Assembly: GCF_019740335.1 (NCBI RefSeq)
Contig: NZ_JAHXZS010000006.1
Coordinates: 144,865-208,864, forward strand
Origin: Alteraquisediminimonas sediminicola
GTDB taxonomy: Bacteria; Pseudomonadota; Alphaproteobacteria; Sphingomonadales; Sphingomonadaceae
Direction of reading: 5' to 3'
DNA: 64,000 nt
Notes under the pieces: model-generated
Database searches by the model: none
Seen by the model: the letters and a program-made list of their open reading frames with translations, nothing else
What the model was told of the DNA's origin: nothing
Translations under genes and position numbers: made by a program
In this document: positions 58,861 through 64,000 of the stretch, piece by piece
Layout: each line of letters starts with the position of its first letter
Position numbering within the stretch: position 1 is the first letter of the stretch

Positions 58861-59607
58861 ATGGCGCGGGATAGCTTCGCGGGCAAAATCTGCCTTGTCA
58901 CGGGTGCGGCGCGCGGGATTGGCGGCGCGATTGCCCGTGCATTCACCGAAGAGGGCGCGCAGGTCGTGATGACGGACGTGCTGGGGCCGGAACTGGACGA
59001 TCATGCCAATAGCCTTGGGCAAATCGGCGTCCATCATGATGTCGCGGATGAACAGGGTTGGCGTGACCTGATCAAGATGATCGAGGATCGTTTTGGCAGG
59101 CTCGATATTCTCGTCAACAATGCGGGCTATGGCTGGTTGAAAAATATCACTGAGATCGCGCTGGAGGATTGGCGCCGGTTGATGGCCGTCAATGTCGATG
59201 GGGTGTTTCTCGGGATGAAGCACGCGATCCCGTTGATGGCGCGCGGCGGCGGCGGGGCGATTGTGAACATGTCGTCCATGTATGGCACGGTCGGTAATGC
59301 GGGGACGGCGGCCTATTGCGCGAGCAAGGGCGCGGTCACGATGATGACCAAAGCGGTGGCGCTCGAATGTGCCGAGGCGGGCAATGGCATTCGCGTCAAT
59401 TCGATCCATCCCGGCTATGTGCGGACACCTTCGGTGGCGGAGACGCTGACCACCGAGCAGATCGATGTGCTGCGCGCGCTGCACCCGATGGATCGTCTGG
59501 CGGACCCGATGGAAATTGCCCGTTCGACCCTGTTTCTGGCGTCCTCGGATGCGTCGTTCATGACCGGGGCGGAACTGCATGTCGATGGCGGCTTCACTGC
59601 CCGCTGA
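58861..59607 (+). CDS. Short-chain dehydrogenase/reductase (2)
   Basis: 248 residues. Classical SDR: LVTGAARGIGGAIARAF, LVNNAGYG, catalytic Ser in IVNMSSMYG, YCASK, and the C-terminal FMTGAELHVDGGFTAR. ATG 58861 follows the NTF2-like stop by two bases. Probably an NAD(P)-dependent alcohol dehydrogenase in the same pathway. Confidence 0.94.
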   Translation: MARDSFAGKICLVTGAARGIGGAIARAFTEEGAQVVMTDVLGPELDDHANSLGQIGVHHDVADEQGWRDLIKMIEDRFGRLDILVNNAGYGWLKNITEIALEDWRRLMAVNVDGVFLGMKHAIPLMARGGGGAIVNMSSMYGTVGNAGTAAYCASKGAVTMMTKAVALECAEAGNGIRVNSIHPGYVRTPSVAETLTTEQIDVLRALHPMDRLADPMEIARSTLFLASSDASFMTGAELHVDGGFTAR

Positions 59608-59743
59608 TCTGGCCGGGGTGTGGGTGGCGCGCGTGGCGAGGGGGTAGTGCAGGCATCACACACCCACCCGGTGGTGCAGGTAGTTTGTTGCGGAACGTGA
59701 CCAGCTAATTCTGAAATCCTAAAAAATATAAATGGAGGATAAG

Positions 59744-62146
59744 ATGCCTGTGCGAACACTTCGTCGCTCACTCATTTCCGCGACCGCCTGCGTGGCGCTG
59801 ATGCCGATGGCGGCTTATGCAGAGCAAAAGCCGGACACTGCCGATAATGATACGCAAACCTATGCCAGCGATATTATCGTGTCGGCGCGGCAACGCACCG
59901 AACGGTTGATCGACGTGCCGGTGGCCGTCACCGCATTAAGCAAGGTCGATCTCGATCGCTATGGCGCGAAAAGCCTATCCGATATCGCCCAGCTCGCGCC
60001 GCAGGTCAGCGTCGCCAAGCAGGCGAGCGGCGGCGGGAATTCCTTCGTCATTCGCGGGATCGGGTCTTCCACCCTTGATACCGGTTTCGATCAGTCGGTC
60101 GCGATCAACGTCGATGGCGTGCAGACCGGTCGTGGCCGGTCGTTGCAACAGAGCTATTTCGATCTGGCGCAGGTCGAAATCCTGAAAGGGCCGCAGGCGC
60201 TGTTCTTCGGGAAAAACAGCCCCGCCGGGGTGATTTCGATGACCTCGGCCAATCCGACCAAGGAATTGTCGGTGGGTGGCAATGTGGGCTATGAATTCGT
60301 CGCCCGCGAATGGCTGGGCAGCGGCTATGTTTCCGGTCCGATCACCGAAACATTGGGCGCGCGCATCGCGTTTCAGGCCCGCCGGTCACGCGGCTGGATG
60401 CACAATGTGCCTGCCACAACGCTGCCGGCATGGGAGCCTGCAACGGGCCTCGACATGCGGGCTGCCGACAAATGGGGGCCGAAAGAACGTGAAATCATGG
60501 GCCGGTTGACACTGGCGTTCAACCCGACCGATGCCCTCGACATGAATTTCAAATTCACCACCGGTGTCTCGAAGGACAATGGTGAAGGGACCAATGGCGA
60601 AATCGTGTATTGCGGCGGCGGCCCGGTCAACGGGCTGGTCGATCCCTATTCGGATTGCAAAAAGGATCGTCATGTCGCGGCGGCCTATATGCCGAGGGAA
60701 ATGATGAAGGGCTTTATCGCCGGGGGCGATGGCGATTCATATTCCAGCTACAAGCCGATCTTGGCATCGTTGACGACGAACTGGAGCTCGGATGCGTTGA
60801 AGCTGACCTCCGTGACCGGCTATTTCCATTATAATCTCAAATATTTCCAGAACGGCTTCGAGAAAACGAGCTACGCCTATAATGTCGGTTCGCAGGCGGA
60901 AAAATATAAGTCGTTCACACAGGAAGTGCGGGCGCTCACGACCCTGGACTCGCCGATCAACGTCATGGTCGGCATGTTCTATCAAGATACGTCGCTCGAC
61001 AATGGCCAGTCCTTCCGTATTGCCGCCCTGCCGCAAGATCCGGCGACCGGCAGCTATCTGAGCATTTCGAAAACCGGCGCAGTATCGACCAAGACCTATT
61101 CGGCCTTTGGGCAGGTGATTGCCAAGCTGACGGACAAGATCGAACTGGCGGGGGGTATCCGGTGGACGCGTGAATCCAAGAATGTCGATCAACGGAATAT
61201 CTATGTGCATCCGCTGATTTCCGCCTTGTTCCCGCTCAAGGAATTCTCGTCGAAATTCAAGGACAATAATTATTCACCGGAAGCGACGCTGACCTATCAT
61301 CCGACGGGCAGCACCACCCTCTATGCCGCGTACAAGACGGGCTATAAATCGGGTGGTTTGGGCCTGCCCGCCATCTTGAGCTCCAGCACGGTCGAATCCG
61401 ACTTTTCCTTCGGACCGGAAAAGGTCAAGGGCGGCGAAGTCGGTGCGAAAGGTGAGTTCCTGAATGGACGACTGACCGTCAACAGCGCGATCTATCTCTA
61501 TGACTATAAGGGGCTGCAGGTCGATATTTTCGATGGGGCGAAGGTCACTTATCAGGTGTTCAACGCAGGTTCTGCCCGGACCAAGGGGGCGGAAATCGAT
61601 GTGGCGTATCGGCCTCTCACCGGGTTGATGCTGCGTGCCGGGCTTGGATATAACAAGGCGCGCTATCGCGATTATCTGTCCGCCTGCTATGCCGGTCAGA
61701 CAATTAATGACGGGTGCAATCTGGCGCTGGTCGGAACTGCCTATACCCGTCAGGATCTGGGTGGTGCACCCACCGTGCGCGCCCCTGATTGGAGCGGCAA
61801 TATGGGCGTCAGCTATGACACCCCTGTCAGCAATGGCATGATGCTTGGCCTGTCGACGGACTTCACCGGCGTGTCCAAATATTATTTCAGTGAAACCGAA
61901 GGTCCGGGCACGCTGCAAAAGGGTTATGTCAAGATCAACGCCGGTATCCGTCTCTATAAGGAGGATAATAGCTGGTCGATCGCCTTGCTGGCCAAGAACC
62001 TCACCGACAAATATGTCGTGGTGGGCGGCAGCGATCGCCCTGCCACCGGGGCGGGTACCGGCACCGGTGCGGGCACCAATGCCGATATTCTCGGCTATAT
62101 CGATCGCCCGCGTGAAGTGACGTTGCAACTGGGCTTCAAATTCTAA
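59744..62146 (+). CDS. TonB-dependent outer-membrane receptor
   Basis: 800 residues from ATG 59744, with GGAGG five bases upstream; an ATG at 59732 precedes that site and is not used. Signal peptide MPVRTLRRSLISATACVALM...AYA. Plug domain: DIIVSARQRTERLIDVPVAV, SFVIRGIGSSTLDTGFDQSV and GPQALFFGKNSPAGVISM. A 22-strand barrel region follows and ends in LQLGFKF with terminal Phe. It imports a bulky substrate with energy from TonB, most likely the compound degraded by the flanking enzymes. Confidence 0.96.
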   Translation: MPVRTLRRSLISATACVALMPMAAYAEQKPDTADNDTQTYASDIIVSARQRTERLIDVPVAVTALSKVDLDRYGAKSLSDIAQLAPQVSVAKQASGGGNSFVIRGIGSSTLDTGFDQSVAINVDGVQTGRGRSLQQSYFDLAQVEILKGPQALFFGKNSPAGVISMTSANPTKELSVGGNVGYEFVAREWLGSGYVSGPITETLGARIAFQARRSRGWMHNVPATTLPAWEPATGLDMRAADKWGPKEREIMGRLTLAFNPTDALDMNFKFTTGVSKDNGEGTNGEIVYCGGGPVNGLVDPYSDCKKDRHVAAAYMPREMMKGFIAGGDGDSYSSYKPILASLTTNWSSDALKLTSVTGYFHYNLKYFQNGFEKTSYAYNVGSQAEKYKSFTQEVRALTTLDSPINVMVGMFYQDTSLDNGQSFRIAALPQDPATGSYLSISKTGAVSTKTYSAFGQVIAKLTDKIELAGGIRWTRESKNVDQRNIYVHPLISALFPLKEFSSKFKDNNYSPEATLTYHPTGSTTLYAAYKTGYKSGGLGLPAILSSSTVESDFSFGPEKVKGGEVGAKGEFLNGRLTVNSAIYLYDYKGLQVDIFDGAKVTYQVFNAGSARTKGAEIDVAYRPLTGLMLRAGLGYNKARYRDYLSACYAGQTINDGCNLALVGTAYTRQDLGGAPTVRAPDWSGNMGVSYDTPVSNGMMLGLSTDFTGVSKYYFSETEGPGTLQKGYVKINAGIRLYKEDNSWSIALLAKNLTDKYVVVGGSDRPATGAGTGTGAGTNADILGYIDRPREVTLQLGFKF

Positions 62147-62153
62147 AGGTTGA

Positions 62154-63053
62154 ATGATGACAAAGCTGAGCCATCGCGCGGTTATGGAAGATTATTACCG
62201 CGCGATGGGCGAGGGCGACTTTGCCCATGTCGTCTCGCTGCATTCACCTGATGTCATTTGCTGGATGTCCGGCTGGAGCCTCGTCTCCGGCCGGTTCCAA
62301 GGTCGTGATGACCTTTATGCCCATATGGGACAACATGTTCTCGGGCCGTTGGTGGTCGGGTCTGAGCCTTATGTGAAGGGGTCCCGGCTGGTGATCGTCG
62401 ATGGCGATCTGACGGTGGGCCTGTTGCATGGCGGCCTGCCGGCGCAAGACGGGGGTCGTTACGACCAATATTATCTCCAGATCTTTCGCTATGAAGAGGG
62501 CCTCATCGCTGAAATCGTCGAAATGTTCGATACGGTGATGGTCGAAACCCAATTATTCAAGCACCGGCTGACGACACCGCGCCTGCCGCCCGCTATGCCT
62601 TTCCATCTCGATGCGCCTGCCATCACATCGGCCTTGACGCGTGATGGCATGGTCATCCTCGCACAGTCATTCGCGGATGCGCTGGCGGCGCGGCATTTCC
62701 CAAAGGCTGTTGCATGCTGTAGCCCACGGGCCGAGATCAGGGTGATTGGCTCCACGCCTTATTCGGGCTGCACGACCGATCTGACAATCTTGAAGACGAT
62801 GTTCGCTGACGGCCTGCAATATACGCGGGTGGCGGCGGCGGACGGCGTAGCAGCGGTCGTGCTCGCGCAGGGTGGAAGTCCCGATCATGTGCAGCAATAT
62901 GGGCTGTTGATCGAAGCGGATGGCGAGAGCATCGGCTGCATTTCAGTGTTTTTCGATACGGCGGCGGCAGAAGAGCATGTGTTCGATAACCCTCTTTGTC
63001 CCGCGCCCTCTACGTCCATCATGCCGCCCTTTGATGTGACCAAACTCCTGTAA
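62154..63053 (+). CDS. Tandem NTF2-like (SnoaL-type) protein
   Basis: 299 residues made of two NTF2 folds in a row. The first (residues 5-140) has DYYRAMGEGDFAHVVSLHS, QIFRYEEGLIAEIVEMFDT and ETQLFKHRLTTPR. The second (residues 160-290) has SFADALAARHFPKAVACCSP, GLLIEADGESIGCISVFFDT and EEHVFDNPL. Both share the FDT-x3-E block with the single-domain protein at 58400. The second half has diverged and lost the Tyr-rich strand. It starts seven bases past the receptor gene. Confidence 0.85.
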   Translation: MMTKLSHRAVMEDYYRAMGEGDFAHVVSLHSPDVICWMSGWSLVSGRFQGRDDLYAHMGQHVLGPLVVGSEPYVKGSRLVIVDGDLTVGLLHGGLPAQDGGRYDQYYLQIFRYEEGLIAEIVEMFDTVMVETQLFKHRLTTPRLPPAMPFHLDAPAITSALTRDGMVILAQSFADALAARHFPKAVACCSPRAEIRVIGSTPYSGCTTDLTILKTMFADGLQYTRVAAADGVAAVVLAQGGSPDHVQQYGLLIEADGESIGCISVFFDTAAAEEHVFDNPLCPAPSTSIMPPFDVTKLL

Positions 63054-63075
63054 AGGACATGATGCCGTGCGGTAA

Positions 63076-63296
63076 GGTGGGTTCCGACTCTTTCGCATGA
63101 CCGAAAAGGGCGTCGTGGTCGACGGTGTCGCATATGAGCTGTACTACCTGATCTTCGCCGCCGGATTTGAAGTGAACCGGGCGTCATGCAGGGCCATTAT
63201 CCGGAAGGCGCGCTGAAATTCTACAAAATGCTCGCACAGTGGCGTGCGGATGGTAGGTTTGAGGGGGCTCACGCTCCACCGCTGATGAAGTTGTAG
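63076..63296 (+). pseudogene. Remnant of a Baeyer-Villiger/FAD monooxygenase gene
   Basis: Two frames carry pieces of one protein type. Frame A (63076-63216) reads MTEKGVVVDGVAYELYYLIF, then AAGFEVNRAS, like the ATGFEV segment of Baeyer-Villiger monooxygenases. Frame B (63192-63296) reads YPEGALKFYKMLAQWRADGR, like the extreme C-terminus of the same enzymes. The N-terminal Rossmann domains and the middle are absent, and there is no start codon with a ribosome site. A deletion plus frameshift is the simplest explanation. Confidence 0.65.
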
Positions 63297-63390
63297 GGCA
63301 TGAGAATGGTCTGGCTGGCCGATGGGCGTGCGCCAAGTCGGTCTGTCAGACGCGCTTGAGCCCGACAACTGCAATGCAGGGAAAGAACCG

Positions 63391-64000
63391 ATGCGTACCG
63401 AAGGCAATATCGAGAGACTGCTGAAAAGCGCCCGTCGCCATCGTTTAGGCGATCTGCTGTACCGCAGCGCGGTGCGGATGCCGAACAAGACGGCCATCGT
63501 CTATCGCGACCTTCGACAAAGCTTCGCCGAGCTGGACGACATGGTGAACAGAATGGCGAACGCCTTGGCAGAACGCGGCGTGCGCAAGGGCGATCACATT
63601 GCCATGCTGTCGCACAACAACCATGCGTTTGTCGTTGTACGCTTTGCGCTTGCCCGGCTCGGCGCGGTGATGGTGCCGATCAATTTCATGCTGAATGCCG
63701 CCGAGGTCGCGTACATCCTCGACAATGCGGAGGCGTGCGGCCTGATCGCAGAAGACGCGTTGGTTGCCACCGCAGATGCCGCCATCGCGGAAGCCGGGCT
63801 CACGCTCAAGCTCAAGGGTGCCATTCGCGAAACGCTGCAAACGACACCGAGCGGATGGGAATGCGTGCAAGATTGGATGGCGCATCCAAATGCCATCGCA
63901 CCAGATGTCGACATTGATGACGATGAGCCGGTGCAGATGCTTTATACCAGCGGTACTGAATCCCGCCCCAAAGGGGCGATGCTGTCGGCGCGTTGTCTCT
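63391..64000 (+). CDS. Acyl-CoA synthetase / AMP-dependent ligase (3' end cut by window)
   Basis: First 203 residues of an ANL-superfamily ligase. It starts MRTEGNIERLLKSARRHRLG, followed by ALAERGVRKGDHIAMLSHNN, ARLGAVMVPINFMLNAAEVA and the P-loop MLYTSGTESRPKGAM (Ser/Thr/Gly-rich ATP site). It would activate a carboxylic acid as its CoA ester. ATG 63391 follows GGGAAAGAACCG. It probably belongs to the same catabolic region as the receptor and oxygenase. Confidence 0.92.
   Translation, partial: MRTEGNIERLLKSARRHRLGDLLYRSAVRMPNKTAIVYRDLRQSFAELDDMVNRMANALAERGVRKGDHIAMLSHNNHAFVVVRFALARLGAVMVPINFMLNAAEVAYILDNAEACGLIAEDALVATADAAIAEAGLTLKLKGAIRETLQTTPSGWECVQDWMAHPNAIAPDVDIDDDEPVQMLYTSGTESRPKGAMLSARCL

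Overview
The window looks like chromosomal DNA of a sphingomonad (Alphaproteobacteria, Sphingomonadales). Base composition is moderately GC-rich. The evidence is the rpsA-cmk-aroA gene order, a class II AroA, single-copy alphaproteobacterial genes (a DUF1153/SciP homologue, DUF4167, TIGR02300, arginyltransferase Bpt, SPOR protein), TadE-like pilus genes and a TonB-receptor catabolic cluster. This assignment is inferred from gene content, not from a database search.

Layout. 1-3915: rpsA (cut by the window start), cmk and aroA on the minus strand, with a TIGR02300 protein divergent. 3996-4071: tRNA-Ala(GGC). 4168-8291: a complete copper/metal-stress module of the bufferin type. The minus-strand operon is bufA1-doxX-sigF-nrsF; the divergent plus-strand operon is bufA2-bufB-bufC. 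Both start from exact GTAACC-N16-CGAA sigma-F promoters facing away from each other. 8417-10477: an orphan winged-helix protein, a 636-bp gap and a LysR regulator. 10492-13623: moaB, a lytic transglycosylase and a UDG-like protein, overlapping on the minus strand. 13831-18000: ETF-QO, a TPR lipoprotein-like or secreted protein, and ispE. 18003-24774: the smc/DsbA-like/dciA operon opposite mutY-nudC. 24862-25559: a small hypothetical gene, an unannotated 37-residue Cys-rich microprotein and a SciP homologue in one apparent operon. 25670-31170: bpt, tRNA-Val(UAC), cobS, a J-domain protein, bolA, selO and an alpha/beta hydrolase.

31202-43572 is mostly housekeeping: a glycosyltransferase, hisS-prfA-prmC, a DUF4167 RNA-binding-like protein, chrA, a leucyl aminopeptidase, argS with a SPOR protein, and UDP-glucose dehydrogenase. 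43725-45888 holds three TadE/TadG-type pseudopilin-like genes. 45953-48918 holds a LacI-fold protein without a DNA-binding domain, overlapping a soluble hybrid histidine kinase.

49248-64000 reads as accessory catabolic DNA. It contains a glutathione transferase, two Rieske oxygenase alpha subunits, an ion channel with a zinc ribbon, a MalT-like LuxR activator, a ThuA-like protein, two SDR dehydrogenases, one single and one tandem NTF2-like protein, a TonB-dependent receptor, the remnant of a Baeyer-Villiger monooxygenase and the start of an acyl-CoA ligase. A reasonable reading is uptake of a hydrophobic or cyclic compound by the receptor, Rieske hydroxylation, SDR oxidation, isomerase/hydratase-type steps on NTF2 folds and CoA activation. 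The substrate cannot be told from the sequence.

The best candidates for unusual biology are the two-precursor bufferin locus with mirrored sigma-F promoters, the Cys-rich microprotein placed just before sciP, and the HTH-less LacI-fold/hybrid-kinase pair.
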